Counted from the stretch's first letter, positions 12,948-22,656 are shown. The stretch: DNA of 64,000 nucleotides from Bosea sp. AS-1 (GCF_002220095.1 NZ_CP022372.1:1336501-1400500); one strand, 5' to 3'. Notes: generated from the sequence alone by a model not told the origin. Made by a program: numbers and translations.

Positions 12948-14368
12948 CGACCCGCTACGACATCGCCGCGCTGAAGACCCGCCTCGGAGGCATCCGCACC
13001 GAGGAGAATCCGGCGCTGGTGAAGCAGAAGAGCCGTGACTTCTTCTGGTATTCTCCGGTGCTCAAGCGTCAGCTCGACCATGTCGTCGCCGATATCGTGA
13101 TCTCGCCGGTGAGCGAGACGGAGGTCGTTCAGGTTCTCGCCGCCTGCCACGAGCTCGGCATTCCCGTGACGCCACGCGGCACCGGCACCGGTAATTACGG
13201 CCAGGCGATGCCGCTCTCGGGCGGCGTGCTGCTCGATCTCTCGGGCTTCAACAAGGTCAAGGAGATCGCCGCCGGCCGCTACGTCGCCGAGCCCGGCGCG
13301 ATCATGGCCCGCATCGACGACGAGACGCGCGCGCATTCGCGGCAGGAATTGCGGCTGCACCCCTCGACCTACCAGACGGCCTCGATCGGCGGCTTCATCG
13401 CTGGTGGATCCGGCGGTGTCGGCTCGATCAAATGGGGCGGCCTGCGCGACTGGGGCAACATCATCCGGCTCAAGGTCGCGACGATGGAGGCAAGCCCGCG
13501 CGTTCTCGAGTTCTCCGGCGAGGACCTGCACAAGGTCGCCCATGCCTATGGCACCAACGGCATCATCACCGAAGTCGAGATGCCGTTGGGGCCGGCTTAC
13601 AACTGGGTCGACGTCATTGTCGGCTTCGAGAGCCTGCGCGCCGCGACCGAGTTCGCCAATGCTGTGGGCGAGCAGGATGGGCTCGCGCTCAAGAACCTCT
13701 GCGTCGTCGCTGCGCCCGCGCCGCATGACTATTTCCTGCGCCATCGCAAGTTCCTGCCGCGCGACAGCCACCTCGTCATCGTCATGGCCGCGGATTTCGC
13801 GGTGGACGCGCTGTGTGCCTATGCGCGGCGTTTCAAAGGGGCGGAGCTTCTTCTGCGGACGGACAAGCTTTCGCCGGAAGATGCCAAGGGCTTGCCGCCG
13901 GCTTACGAACTCGGCTGGAACCATACGACGCTCAGGGCGCTGCGGGTCGACCCCGCAATCACCTATCTGCAGGTGCTCTATCCCTTCCCGAACCAGGTCG
14001 ATCTCGTCGACAGGATCCACGCCCGCTTCGGCGACGAGGTTGTCGCCCATCTCGAATTCGTGCGCTTCGACGGCAAGATCACCTGCTTCGGCCTGCCGCT
14101 GATCCGCTTCACTTCCGAGGAGCGGCTGGAGGAGATCATCGCCATCCATGAGGAGATGGGCGCGCCGATCTTCAATCCGCACCGCTACACGCTGGAGGAG
14201 GGCGGCATGAAGCAGACCGACGAGACGCAGCTCGCCTTCAAGCGCGAGGCCGATCCGCAGGGTCTGCTCAATCCCGGCAAGATGATCGCCTGGGAGGACC
14301 CGTCCTACGACTATCGCTCGGGCAAGACCTTCCTGTTCCGCAGCCTGGCCGAAGCCGGTATCGGCTGA
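12944..14368 (+). CDS. FAD-binding oxidoreductase (PCMH/FAD-linked oxidase type)
   Basis: A 474-residue flavoprotein of the FAD-linked oxidase (GlcD/PCMH) family. The FAD-binding domain occupies about residues 50-220, with IVISPVSETEVVQVLAACHE, TPRGTGTGNYGQA, a GAIMARID segment, and the FAD-contact stretch TASIGGFIAGGSGGVGSI. The C-terminal substrate cap ends with DPQGLLNPGKMI, typical of the group. The ATG at 12944 overlaps the amidohydrolase stop by four bases. Family members oxidise 2-hydroxyacids, aldonolactones or related alcohols. Coupling to a deaminase-like hydrolase suggests consecutive steps on one small metabolite, which is inference. Confidence 0.88.
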   Translation: MTTRYDIAALKTRLGGIRTEENPALVKQKSRDFFWYSPVLKRQLDHVVADIVISPVSETEVVQVLAACHELGIPVTPRGTGTGNYGQAMPLSGGVLLDLSGFNKVKEIAAGRYVAEPGAIMARIDDETRAHSRQELRLHPSTYQTASIGGFIAGGSGGVGSIKWGGLRDWGNIIRLKVATMEASPRVLEFSGEDLHKVAHAYGTNGIITEVEMPLGPAYNWVDVIVGFESLRAATEFANAVGEQDGLALKNLCVVAAPAPHDYFLRHRKFLPRDSHLVIVMAADFAVDALCAYARRFKGAELLLRTDKLSPEDAKGLPPAYELGWNHTTLRALRVDPAITYLQVLYPFPNQVDLVDRIHARFGDEVVAHLEFVRFDGKITCFGLPLIRFTSEERLEEIIAIHEEMGAPIFNPHRYTLEEGGMKQTDETQLAFKREADPQGLLNPGKMIAWEDPSYDYRSGKTFLFRSLAEAGIG

Positions 14369-14378
14369 GAGGCCGGCG

Positions 14379-14960
14379 ATGCGCGTTCTCGTCCTCTACG
14401 CCCATCCGGTGCCGGAGAGCTTCGGTGCGGCGGTCCATGAGGCGGTGGTCGAGGCCCTGAAACAGGCAGGGCACGAGGTCGATGATTGCGATCTCTATGC
14501 GGAGGACTTCGATCCGGTGCTCGGTCCCGACGAGCGCAGGGGCTATCACGACACAGCCAGCAACACATTGCCGGTTGCCGGCTATGTCGAGCGAGTGCGG
14601 GCGGCCGAGGCGCTGGTCCTGTGCTTCCCGGTCTGGAACTTCGGCTATCCGGCCATGCTGAAAGGCTTCTTCGACCGTGTCTTCCTGCCGGGCGTCTCGT
14701 TCGACCTCGCCGATGGCAAGGTGACGCCGGCGCTCGGCAACATCCGCAAGCTCGCCGCGGTGACGACCTATGGCGCCTCGCGCTGGACGGCCTTCCTGAT
14801 GGGAAACCCGCCGCGCCGGCTGGTCTGCCGGGCGCTGCGCGCGGTCTGCCATCCGCTGGCGCGGACGCTTTATCTGGCGCATTACGACATGAATCGCGCG
14901 ACGCCCGAAAGCCGGGCCGCTTTCCTGAAAAAAGTCGCAGCCAAAGTTGCAGTCTTTTAG
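14379..14960 (+). CDS. NAD(P)H-dependent oxidoreductase, flavodoxin-like fold (quinone reductase/YwrO/MdaB type)
   Basis: A 193-residue flavodoxin-fold FMN/FAD enzyme. It starts MRVLVLYAHPVPESFGAAVH, the canonical phosphate-binding beginning of NQO-type reductases, then has DDCDLYAEDFDPVLG and CFPVWNFGYPAMLKGFFDRVF in the middle, and TTYGASRW, all standard. It likely transfers two electrons from NAD(P)H to a quinone or nitro-aromatic. It lies 10 bases after the FAD oxidase gene and just before a MarR gene, so it probably belongs to the same transcript; MarR control of such reductases is common. Confidence 0.9.
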   Translation: MRVLVLYAHPVPESFGAAVHEAVVEALKQAGHEVDDCDLYAEDFDPVLGPDERRGYHDTASNTLPVAGYVERVRAAEALVLCFPVWNFGYPAMLKGFFDRVFLPGVSFDLADGKVTPALGNIRKLAAVTTYGASRWTAFLMGNPPRRLVCRALRAVCHPLARTLYLAHYDMNRATPESRAAFLKKVAAKVAVF

Positions 14961-15063
14961 GACCGACACGCGATTGTCATCTGTCTGTCATGTTCGCAGG
15001 CGAGTACGCAGCCGGCGAAGCGTCTTCCTTATCCGCGCAAGGATTCGCCCGAAGGATGGCCCC

Positions 15064-15546
15064 ATGACCAAGGCTCTCGAGAAAAGTGTCGGTCGCGCCC
15101 TGCTGGTCACGGCAAGGCTCCACCGCTCGCGGATGGGCGAAAGATTGAACGGGCTCGGCCTCTTCCCAGGCCAGGAGCAAGCGTTGAAGGCGCTTCAACC
15201 CGCGCCGATGACGATGGGCGAGCTCGCCTCGCTGCTTCGGGTCAAGCCGCCGACCGTGTCGAAGACCATCGGCCGCCTCTCGCTACAGGGGCTGGTGACA
15301 CGCGAGGGTGGCAATCGCGACGGGCGACTGGTGCAGGTCGCGCTGACCGAGGCCGGCCAGAAGACGGCAGCCGAGCTCGACGCGGTCTGGAACGATGTCG
15401 AGGAAGAACTCCTCGACAAGCTCGACGGCAAGGAACGCAAGCAACTGCGGAAGCTGCTGCGCAAGGCAGCCAAGGGGCTCTCCAAGGCCGGCGCCGACCA
15501 TGACGACCCAGAGATCGACGGCGAAGAGGCCGATAGCGACGCCTGA
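15064..15546 (+). CDS. MarR family transcriptional regulator
   Basis: A 160-residue winged-helix regulator. The DNA-binding core covers about residues 40-105: MTMGELASLLRVKPPTVSKT is the recognition helix region and GNRDGRLVQVALTEAG the wing. The C-terminal tail is acidic. The ATG at 15064 follows a GAAGGA site; a longer frame from 14947 overlaps the previous gene and lacks family sequence. It probably controls the preceding quinone reductase and/or the DMT transporter. Two TGTCAT direct repeats (14975-14980 and 14986-14991) upstream are the only repeated site I see there, and they are weak evidence. Confidence 0.9.
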   Translation: MTKALEKSVGRALLVTARLHRSRMGERLNGLGLFPGQEQALKALQPAPMTMGELASLLRVKPPTVSKTIGRLSLQGLVTREGGNRDGRLVQVALTEAGQKTAAELDAVWNDVEEELLDKLDGKERKQLRKLLRKAAKGLSKAGADHDDPEIDGEEADSDA

Positions 15547-15569
15547 TTTCCGCATGGAACGCATGCGCT

Positions 15570-16568
15570 GTGGCGCTGGCGGGGCGAGGCAAATCGTTTA
15601 AATCTGGCCTTCTCATTCGCTCAAAGCATAGCGAGGCGGGCTTGCCTGCGCCTTCTCCACCTGCCGATGAGGCGCGCCGTGCACGCCTGACGGCCATCGG
15701 CCTGATGTGTGCCGCCGTCCTCTGCTTTTCGCTGCTCGACACCAATGCGAAATGGCTCGGCCTGCACGGTCTGGACCCGCTGATGGTGACCTTCGGACGT
15801 TATGGCGTCAGCGTGTTGCTGGTGTCCTTCCTGATCAACCCGTGGAGCCACCCCGGCGTACTCCGGACGAAGCGGCCCTGGCTGCAGTTCTTCCGCTCGC
15901 TGATGCTGCTCGGTTCGACGGTGCTGAATTTCTTCGCCCTGCGCTACCTGCAGCTGGCCGAGACGATCTCGATCATGTTCGCCGGGCCGTTCCTGGTCGC
16001 GCTGGCCTCGGGGCCACTGCTCGGAGAATGGCCGGGGCCGCGCCGGCTCGTCGCCATCGGTATCGGCTTCCTCGGCGTGCTGGTCGTGACACGCCCTGGC
16101 ATCGGCGGGATGCATCCGGCGGCGCTGCTCTCGGTCGCCGGCTGCTTCTGCTACGCCTTCTACGTGCTCTCGACGCGGGTGCTCGCCGCCTCCGATTCCT
16201 CCGAGACGACGATGGTCTATTCAGGGCTCGCCGGCACCGTGGCGCTGCTGCCGGTGCTGCCTTTCGTCTGGGCGACGCCACAGGAGCCGCTGGCCTGGGC
16301 GTCCTTGTTCGCGACCGGCTTCTTCGGCGCCGTGGGGCACTGGATGCTGATCGTGGCGCACAGGCTGGCGCCGGCCACGGTTCTGGCGCCCTTCATCTAT
16401 TCGCAGCTCGCCTGGATGGTGCTGATGGGCTGGCTCGTCTTCGGCCAGCTGCCCGATCGCTGGACCTTCATGGGCGGCGGCATCGTCGTCGCCTCGGGGC
16501 TCTACCTGCTCTATCGCGAGCGCGTGCGGCATGTGCCGGAAGAGGCGACGTCCGCACGGCTGGATTGA
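15570..16568 (+). CDS. DMT superfamily transporter (EamA, 10 TM)
   Basis: An inner-membrane permease of about 332 residues with two EamA domains of five helices each. The first helix begins near residue 42 (IGLMCAAVLCFSLLDTNAKW). The second repeat begins around LSVAGCFCYAFYVLSTRVL, and the tail is YLLYRERVR. The start is uncertain: the GTG at 15570 has no good ribosome site, while an in-frame TTG at 15642 follows GAGGCGGG and would remove an uncharged, non-family leader. It lies 23 bases after marR. Substrate unknown; members export amino acids, nucleosides or xenobiotics. Confidence 0.88.
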   Translation: MALAGRGKSFKSGLLIRSKHSEAGLPAPSPPADEARRARLTAIGLMCAAVLCFSLLDTNAKWLGLHGLDPLMVTFGRYGVSVLLVSFLINPWSHPGVLRTKRPWLQFFRSLMLLGSTVLNFFALRYLQLAETISIMFAGPFLVALASGPLLGEWPGPRRLVAIGIGFLGVLVVTRPGIGGMHPAALLSVAGCFCYAFYVLSTRVLAASDSSETTMVYSGLAGTVALLPVLPFVWATPQEPLAWASLFATGFFGAVGHWMLIVAHRLAPATVLAPFIYSQLAWMVLMGWLVFGQLPDRWTFMGGGIVVASGLYLLYRERVRHVPEEATSARLD

Positions 16569-16615
16569 GGACTGCGACGCGCTTCAGAACAGGAGCCAGA
16601 GGGCTCCAGCGATCG

Positions 16616-18580
16616 TCAGACCGTGACCTGCGTGCCGACCTCGACGACCCGGCCGGTCGGGATCTGGAAGAAGTCCGTCGCGTCGGTCGCGCTCTTGGTC
16701 AGGCTGATGAAGAGATTATCCTGCCAGACCGGCATGCCCGATTGCGGCGAGGGCTTGATCGAGCGGCGCGACAGGAAGAACGAGGTCGACATGATGTCGA
16801 ACTTGAAGCCCTGCTTGCGCAGCATGGCCAGCCCCTTGGGCACGTTCGGGCTCTCCATGTAGCCGTAGACCAGGTCGACGCGCCAGAAATCGTCGGTGAT
16901 GCGGGCGAGGCGCACGCGCTCCTCCTCGGCGACGCGGGGCGTGTCGGCCGAGCGCACGGTCAGCACGACGTTGCGCTCGTGCAGCACCTTGTTGTGCTTG
17001 AGGTTGTGCAGCAGCGAGGCCGGTGCCGTCTCCGGGTCGCTGGTCAGGAAGACGGCCATGCCCTTGACGCGGGCCGGCGGGCTCTTGGAGAGCATGGCGA
17101 CGAGCTCGAGCAGCGGCACGTCGGTCTTGCGGGTCTTGTCGAAGAGGATCTTGGTGCCCCGCATCCAGGTCCACATCACCAGCACCAGCGCCATGGCGAG
17201 CAGCACCGGCACATAGCCGCCGTGGAACAGCTTCAGCATGTTAGCCGAGAAGAACGACACGTCGACCAGCAGGAAGGGCAGGATGATCGCGGCGGTGGCC
17301 GGTAGGCTCCAGCCCCAGTGACGGCGGATGACGATCGAGGCCAGCAGCGAGGAGACCACCATCGTGCCGAAGACCGAGATGCCATAGGCATGCGACAGGC
17401 TCGACGAGGTCCGGAACGACCAGACCAGGATCAGCACGACGACGAGCAGCATCAGGTTGACGCGCGGCACGTAGATCTGGCCCGAGGTCTGCTCGGAGGT
17501 GTGGCGGATGTCCATGCGCGGCAGCAGGCCGAGCTGGATCGCCTGCCGGGTCAGCGAGAAGGCGCCGGTGATGACGGACTGGCTGGCGATGATGGTCGCT
17601 ACGGTGGAGAGGATGACGAAGGGCAGCAGGAAGCCCTGCGGCGCCAGCCGGTAGAACGGATTGTCGATCGCGGTCGGATCGGACAGGATCAGCGCCCCCT
17701 GGCCGAGATAGTTGAGCCAGAGCGCCGGAAAGACGACATAGAGCCAGGCGCCGCGGATCGGCCCGCGACCGAAATGGCCCATATCGGCATAGAGCGCCTC
17801 CGCCCCGGTCACGGCCAGACACACCGAGCCGAGCACGGCGAGGGATACGCCCGCATGGTCGCGGAAGAACATCAGGGCGTAGTAGGGGTTGATCGAACGG
17901 AAGATCGAGAGATCGTCAGCGATGTGGTAGACGCCAAGTCCGGCCAGCGTCACGAACCAGATCAGCATGATCGGCCCGAAGAACGTCGCCACCCTGTGGG
18001 TGCCGTGGCTCTGCATGACGAAAAGGCCGATCAGGATCACCGAGGCGATCCAGAGGATGTAGTCGTCGAGCACGGGCGTGATCAGCTTCACGCCCTCGAT
18101 CGCCGAGAGCACCGAGATCGCGGGCGTGATGACGGTGTCACCGTAGAACAGTCCCGCGCCGATCATGCCGAGCAGCAATGCGACCCGGCTGCGGTTGCGG
18201 CCGAGCGCACGCTGCGCCAGCGCGACGAGCGTCAGGATGCCGCCCTCGCCGTTATTGTCGGCCCGCATCAACAGAACGACATATTTCAGCGTCACGACGA
18301 CGACGAGCGACCAGAGAATCAGCGACAGGACGCCGATGACCACCGTCGGCGGAACGGTCGCGTTCTCGACGCCGCCGGTCGCGGCGAGGATGGTTTCGCG
18401 CAGCGCGTAGAGCGGGCTCGTGCCGATGTCGCCGTAGACGACGCCGAGCGCGCCCAGCGCGAGCGCCGCGAAGCCGTGCTTGCCGTGACCGTGGCCCCCG
18501 GCGGAGCCGTGGCCATCGTCCAGACCGAAACGCGAATCTTCCGGCCGAACGGTCGAAAGACCCGTTTGTTCATGCCCCAT
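16616..18580 (-). CDS. kup: Kup-type low-affinity potassium uptake transporter
   Basis: A 654-residue K+:H+ symporter of the KUP/HAK/KT family. The diagnostic start of the membrane domain, [19 protein letters not shown], lies around residues 44-62, and further family stretches are [17 protein letters not shown] and [19 protein letters not shown]. About 12 helices are followed by a cytoplasmic C-terminal domain of roughly 180 residues. The N-terminus is unusually His/Gly-rich ([14 protein letters not shown]). It lies 79 bases downstream of ispG on the same strand. The gap to the convergent DMT gene holds only a short GGAGCC/GGCTCC hairpin (16596-16611). Confidence 0.96.
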   Translation of the reverse strand: MGHEQTGLSTVRPEDSRFGLDDGHGSAGGHGHGKHGFAALALGALGVVYGDIGTSPLYALRETILAATGGVENATVPPTVVIGVLSLILWSLVVVVTLKYVVLLMRADNNGEGGILTLVALAQRALGRNRSRVALLLGMIGAGLFYGDTVITPAISVLSAIEGVKLITPVLDDYILWIASVILIGLFVMQSHGTHRVATFFGPIMLIWFVTLAGLGVYHIADDLSIFRSINPYYALMFFRDHAGVSLAVLGSVCLAVTGAEALYADMGHFGRGPIRGAWLYVVFPALWLNYLGQGALILSDPTAIDNPFYRLAPQGFLLPFVILSTVATIIASQSVITGAFSLTRQAIQLGLLPRMDIRHTSEQTSGQIYVPRVNLMLLVVVLILVWSFRTSSSLSHAYGISVFGTMVVSSLLASIVIRRHWGWSLPATAAIILPFLLVDVSFFSANMLKLFHGGYVPVLLAMALVLVMWTWMRGTKILFDKTRKTDVPLLELVAMLSKSPPARVKGMAVFLTSDPETAPASLLHNLKHNKVLHERNVVLTVRSADTPRVAEEERVRLARITDDFWRVDLVYGYMESPNVPKGLAMLRKQGFKFDIMSTSFFLSRRSIKPSPQSGMPVWQDNLFISLTKSATDATDFFQIPTGRVVEVGTQVTV

Positions 18581-18659
18581 TGGGGATCTCCGCGCGTGCT
18601 GCAGTGCAGCGGAAGGCCGGGGCCTCTAGCATAATGCGGTCGGCAGGCAAAGGGCGCGA

Positions 18660-19934
18660 TCAGCCCGTTGCGCCGAGGCTGGCCCCGAAGCGTCGTGCGA
18701 CATAATCCCCGACCATCGCCTTGAACTCCTCCGCGATTCCGGCGCCCCTGAGGGTCGCGACCTTCTTGCCGTCGACGAAGACGGGTGCTGTCGGCGCCTC
18801 GCCGGTGCCCGGCAGCGAGATGCCGATATCGGCATGCTTCGACTCGCCCGGTCCGTTGACGATACAGCCCATCACCGCGACGTTGAGGTTCTCGACACCG
18901 GGATACTGGGTCTTCCATTCCGGCATCGAGCTGGAAATCCAACTCTGGATGTCGCGGGCGAGTTCCTGGAACACGGTCGAGGTGGTGCGGCCGCAGCCGG
19001 GGCAGGCGGCGACCAGCGGCACGAAAGCCCGGAAGCCCATGGTCTGGAGTAGCTCCTGCGCCGTCTTGACCTCGAGCGTACGGTCGCCGCCGGGCTCGGG
19101 CGTCAGCGAATAGCGGATCGTGTCGCCGATGCCTTCCTGCAGCAGGATGCCGAGCGCGGCGGAGGAGGCGACGATGCCCTTCGAGCCCATGCCGGCTTCG
19201 GTGAGGCCGAGATGGATGGCGTAGTTCGCCCGGCTCGCCAGCATGCGGTAGACCGTGATCAGGTCCTGCACGCCCGAGACCTTGGCCGAAAGGATGATGA
19301 ATTCGCGGCCGAGGCCGAGTTCCTCGGCACGCTCGGCCGAGAGCAGGGCCGACTGGACCATGGCTTCGCGCATGATGGCGCGGGCATCGAGCGGGCGGGG
19401 GGCGCGGGCGTTCTCGTCCATCAGCGCCGTCAGCAGCTCCTGGTCGAGTGAGCCCCAGTTGGCGCCGATGCGCACCGGCTTGCCATGCTTGATCGCCATC
19501 TCGACGATCTGGGCGAACTGCTTGTCCTTCTTGTCCTTGAAGCCGACATTGCCGGGGTTGATCCGGTATTTCGCCAGCGCCTCGGCACAGGCCGGATGGT
19601 CGGCGAGCAGCTTGTGGCCGATATAGTGGAAGTCCCCGACCAGCGGCACGTCGACGCCGATGCGGTCGAGCCGCTCACGGATCTTCGGCACGGCTGCCGC
19701 CGCCTCGTCGCGGTCGACGGTGATGCGAACGAGTTCCGAGCCCTGGCGCGCCAGCGCCGCGACCTGAGCCACTGTGGCGGCGATATCGGCGGTATCGGTG
19801 TTGGTCATCGACTGGACGACGATGGGCGCGCCGCCGCCGACCGTGACGTGGCCGACCTTGACGGGCACGGTGAGCTGGCGCGCCAAGGGGCCGGCATGCT
19901 CGGGGCTCAGGCTGGAGAAGGCGCGCTCGTTCAT
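18660..19934 (-). CDS. ispG: 4-hydroxy-3-methylbut-2-en-1-yl diphosphate synthase
   Basis: A 424-residue [4Fe-4S] enzyme of the MEP isoprenoid pathway, converting MEcPP to HMBPP with flavodoxin electrons. The TIM-barrel part begins [20 protein letters not shown], and DFHYIGHKL and the NPGNVG motif lie in the first third. The cluster ligands are CPGCGRTT (around residue 310) and the cysteine in [16 protein letters not shown]. Length fits the alphaproteobacterial form. The Zur-like gene ends 13 bases upstream on the same strand, so regulator, ispG and possibly kup could share a transcript. Confidence 0.97.
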   Translation of the reverse strand: MNERAFSSLSPEHAGPLARQLTVPVKVGHVTVGGGAPIVVQSMTNTDTADIAATVAQVAALARQGSELVRITVDRDEAAAAVPKIRERLDRIGVDVPLVGDFHYIGHKLLADHPACAEALAKYRINPGNVGFKDKKDKQFAQIVEMAIKHGKPVRIGANWGSLDQELLTALMDENARAPRPLDARAIMREAMVQSALLSAERAEELGLGREFIILSAKVSGVQDLITVYRMLASRANYAIHLGLTEAGMGSKGIVASSAALGILLQEGIGDTIRYSLTPEPGGDRTLEVKTAQELLQTMGFRAFVPLVAACPGCGRTTSTVFQELARDIQSWISSSMPEWKTQYPGVENLNVAVMGCIVNGPGESKHADIGISLPGTGEAPTAPVFVDGKKVATLRGAGIAEEFKAMVGDYVARRFGASLGATG

Positions 19935-19947
19935 GCGGGCTGCTCTA

Positions 19948-20496
19948 TCACGACGCGGTGTTCCGGCAATGCTCGCATCGGCCGACGATCTCGACCATCT
20001 GATGCGAGGGCGAGAATTGCCGCGTTTCGGCGATCGCCGCCACCGCTTTCTTCATGGCGGGCGAGGAGTCCTCGTCGACGCCGCCGCAGACCTCGCAGAT
20101 CAGAAAGGCGACGACCTCGTTGGCACCATGGCCGTGCAGGCAGGCGATATAGGCGTTCTTCGACGACAGGCGATGGACGAAGCCCTGTTCGACCAGGAAA
20201 TCGAGCGCCCGGTAGATCGAGATCGGTGCGAGCCTGCGCCCGCCTTCCGGCGAAATGCGATCGGCAAGGTCGTAGGCGCCGACCGGGCGGTGGTCGGCAT
20301 GGAGCGCCTCCAGCGCCTTGCGCCGGATGGGGGTCAGGCGCAGGCCGCGCTCGCGGCAGATCCGCTCGGCGCGGGCCAGTGCTTCCGCGGCGTGCTGGCG
20401 GTGGTCCACGGCATGACGGCAGGCGCCTTCGCCATGTGCGTGCGACGCATGGTCATGTCCGCCGTGAGGGTGCGCGTTCAGCTGCATTTTCGTCAT
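19948..20496 (-). CDS. zur: Fur family transcriptional repressor, Zur-like, with His-rich N-terminus
   Basis: A 182-residue Fur-superfamily metalloregulator. The winged helix covers about residues 40-115 ([14 protein letters not shown], then [13 protein letters not shown]), and the dimerisation half has two CxxC pairs (CEVCGG and CEHC near the C-terminus) that hold structural zinc. The HGHGANEV segment matches the regulatory site of Zur rather than Fur. Before the HTH is a stretch very rich in histidine ([16 protein letters not shown]). The ATG at 20496 (MTKMQLN) or the one at 20487 could be the start; neither has a strong ribosome site. It lies 13 bases ahead of ispG. Zur is my best subfamily guess. 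Confidence 0.85.
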   Translation of the reverse strand: MTKMQLNAHPHGGHDHASHAHGEGACRHAVDHRQHAAEALARAERICRERGLRLTPIRRKALEALHADHRPVGAYDLADRISPEGGRRLAPISIYRALDFLVEQGFVHRLSSKNAYIACLHGHGANEVVAFLICEVCGGVDEDSSPAMKKAVAAIAETRQFSPSHQMVEIVGRCEHCRNTAS

Positions 20497-20609
20497 GTTG
20501 CGTTGCGAAGACTCATCGGGCAACGTGCGGCGATATCCTGTCGGTGCATTGCCTTGTTCGAACCCGAACCTAAGCATTTTCTCCCCGATTGTCAGGAGCC
20601 TTGACGCTC

Positions 20610-21395
20610 ATGTTCCTCAAAGACCGTACTGCCGCCATTACCGGCTCGACCTCCGGCATCGGCCTCGCCTATGCCCGCGCCCTCGCGAAGGAGGGCGCCA
20701 ACCTCGTCATCAACGGCATCATGCCGCCGGCCGATGCGGAGAAGCTGCGCAGCGATCTCGAGGCTGAGTTCGGCGTCAAGGTCGTGTTCTCTCCGGCCGA
20801 CATGACGAAGCCCGCCGAGATCGCCGGCTTCATCGCAGAGGGCGAGAAGGCCTTCGGCGCCGTCGACATCCTGATCAACAATGCCGGCATCCAGTATGTC
20901 GCGCCGATCGACGAGTTCCCGCTCGACAAATGGGACCAGATCATCGCGATCAACCTGTCCTCGGCCTTCCACACCATCCGCGCCGCTCTGCCGAAGATGA
21001 AGGAGAAGGGCTGGGGCCGCATCATCAACACGGCCTCGGCGCATGCGCTCGTCGCCTCGCCGTTCAAGTCGGCCTATGTCGCCGCCAAGCACGGCATCGC
21101 GGGGCTGACCAAGACGGTGGCGCTCGAGGTCGCGACCAAGGGCATCACCGTCAACGCCATCGCGCCCGGCTATGTCTGGACGCCGCTGGTCGAGAAGCAG
21201 ATCCCCGACACGATGAAGGTCCGCGGCCTCACCCGCGAGCAGGTCATCAACGACGTGATGCTGGCCGGGCAGCCGACCAAGGACTTCGTCACGGTCGAAC
21301 AGGTCGCGGCGCTTGCCGTCTTCCTCTGCACCGACGGGGCGAAGTCGATCACGGGCGCGACCCTGCCCATCGACGGCGGCTGGACCGCAGAGTGA
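20610..21395 (+). CDS. bdhA: 3-hydroxybutyrate dehydrogenase
   Basis: A 261-residue SDR oxidising (R)-3-hydroxybutyrate to acetoacetate with NAD+, the second step of PHB breakdown. The nucleotide motif TGSTSGIGLAYARALA is at residues 11-26, the catalytic triad is Ser143-Tyr156-Lys160 (NTASAH, SAYVAAK), and the signature APGYVWTPLVEKQIPD typical of bacterial BDH is present. The ATG at 20610 follows CAGGAG at 20593-20598. Its TGA overlaps the GTG of the patatin gene. This gene order recurs in Rhizobiales and suggests coupled handling of PHB or lipid-derived hydroxy acids. Confidence 0.93.
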   Translation: MFLKDRTAAITGSTSGIGLAYARALAKEGANLVINGIMPPADAEKLRSDLEAEFGVKVVFSPADMTKPAEIAGFIAEGEKAFGAVDILINNAGIQYVAPIDEFPLDKWDQIIAINLSSAFHTIRAALPKMKEKGWGRIINTASAHALVASPFKSAYVAAKHGIAGLTKTVALEVATKGITVNAIAPGYVWTPLVEKQIPDTMKVRGLTREQVINDVMLAGQPTKDFVTVEQVAALAVFLCTDGAKSITGATLPIDGGWTAE

Positions 21396-22465
21396 GCGGG
21401 CGCTCGACCCGCCGCCCCGAGCCGGTCAAGGGGTTGGTGGGACCGAAGGCGGAGAAGACGATCTCTCTTGCCTTGCAGGGCGGGGGCGCGCATGGCGCCT
21501 TCACCTGGGGTGTGCTCGACGTCATCCTCGAGGACGGCCGCCTCGGCATCGAGGCGCTGACCGGCACCAGCGCCGGCGCCATGAACGCGGTCGTGCTGGC
21601 CGAAGGCTGGATCGACGGGGGCGCCGACGGGGCACGGGCCAAGCTCGAAGCCTTCTGGCGGGCGATCAGCGTCGACGGGAAGTATGGCGGCTCGGAGCGC
21701 TCGCTCATCGACACCATGCTCGGCGCCTGGGGCAACAACACCGGCACGCCGCCGGGCATGTTCTTCTTCGAGATGTTCTCGAAAGTGGCGAGCCCCTATG
21801 ACGTCAATCCGCTCAACATCAATCCGCTGCGCGGTGTCGTCGCCGACCTGATCGATTTCGAGAAGGTGCGCGCCTGCGACGCGGTGAAGCTGTTCATCGC
21901 GGCCACCAATGTCCGTACCGGCAAGATCGCCGTGTTCGACGGCAAGGAGCTGACGGCAGATCATGTCATGGCTTCGGCTTGCCTGCCGATGGTGTTCCAG
22001 GCGGTCGAGATCGATGGCGAGGCCTATTGGGACGGTGGCTATATGGGCAACCCGGCGCTGTTCCCGCTGTTCTATCAGGCGCATTGCGACGATATCCTGC
22101 TGGTGCAGATCAATCCGATCCAGCGGCGGGAGCTGCCGACCAAGGCCCGCGAGATCCAGGACCGGCTCAACGAGATCACCTTCAACGCCTCGCTGCTGCG
22201 CGAGCTCCGGGCGATCGAGTTCGTCAATCGCCTCGTCGATGGCGGCAAGTTGCCGCGCGACGAATACAAGCGTGTGCTGATGCACCGCATCGATGGCGGC
22301 CCACCGCTGGCGGAGCTGACCTCCTCCTCGCGCATGAACGCGGAATGGGCCTTCCTGCTCAAGCTGCGCGACATGGGCCGGACGGCGGCGAAACGCTGGC
22401 TGAAGCGCAATTACGAGGCGATCGGCAAGAGCGGGACACTCGACCTGAAGGAGGCAATCGGCTGA
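21392..22465 (+). CDS. Patatin-like phospholipase
   Basis: A 357-residue serine lipase of the patatin family. The oxyanion motif GGGAHGAF is at residues 30-37, the nucleophile is in GTSAG (Ser60), and the dyad aspartate is in WDGGYMGNP further on. The GTG start at 21392 overlaps the bdhA stop (GTGA), indicating translational coupling; no ATG lies closer to the domain. No signal peptide is seen, so the enzyme is probably cytoplasmic. In this context it could act on PHB-granule lipid, intracellular PHB or membrane phospholipid; sequence alone does not decide. Confidence 0.92.
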   Translation: MSGRSTRRPEPVKGLVGPKAEKTISLALQGGGAHGAFTWGVLDVILEDGRLGIEALTGTSAGAMNAVVLAEGWIDGGADGARAKLEAFWRAISVDGKYGGSERSLIDTMLGAWGNNTGTPPGMFFFEMFSKVASPYDVNPLNINPLRGVVADLIDFEKVRACDAVKLFIAATNVRTGKIAVFDGKELTADHVMASACLPMVFQAVEIDGEAYWDGGYMGNPALFPLFYQAHCDDILLVQINPIQRRELPTKAREIQDRLNEITFNASLLRELRAIEFVNRLVDGGKLPRDEYKRVLMHRIDGGPPLAELTSSSRMNAEWAFLLKLRDMGRTAAKRWLKRNYEAIGKSGTLDLKEAIG

Positions 22466-22470
22466 AGCGA

Positions 22471-22540
22471 AGCCCTGCCGGAGCCTCCAGCCCTCATCAT
22501 GAGGCTCCGCTGCCTCGAGGCAGGGCTGCCTCGGGCAGCG
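22471..22540 (+). other. Nested inverted repeats in the leader of the DUF3830 gene
   Basis: Within 70 bases, AGCCCTGCC (22471-22479) pairs perfectly with GGCAGGGCT (22519-22527), and inside it GGAGCCTC (22480-22487) pairs with GAGGCTCC (22501-22508). Two competing hairpins overlap the outer arm: TGCC-TCGA-GGCA (22511-22522) and GCTGCC-TCG-GGCAGC (22525-22539). No T-run follows. It is downstream of the patatin stop and about 120 bases before the next start, so it could be a 3'-end structure, an attenuator-like switch or a REP-type element. Confidence 0.5.
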
Positions 22541-22656
22541 CCGCGGATTCTTCCCGTTTCGGCTTCGCACTTGTTCCAGCGGCGCCGCTTGCGCCAAGCT
22601 GGTCCGCGATGCATCACCGGGACTTCAGCCTCCCTTCCAGAGAGAGACGATCATCC

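Noticed and set aside
14975..14991. TGTCAT direct repeats before marR as a MarR operator
   Set aside because: MarR proteins normally bind inverted repeats, and six-base direct repeats are expected by chance; kept only as a remark.
16596..16611. GGAGCC-AGAG-GGCTCC hairpin between DMT and kup genes
   Set aside because: Only six base pairs and no T-run; too weak to call a terminator.
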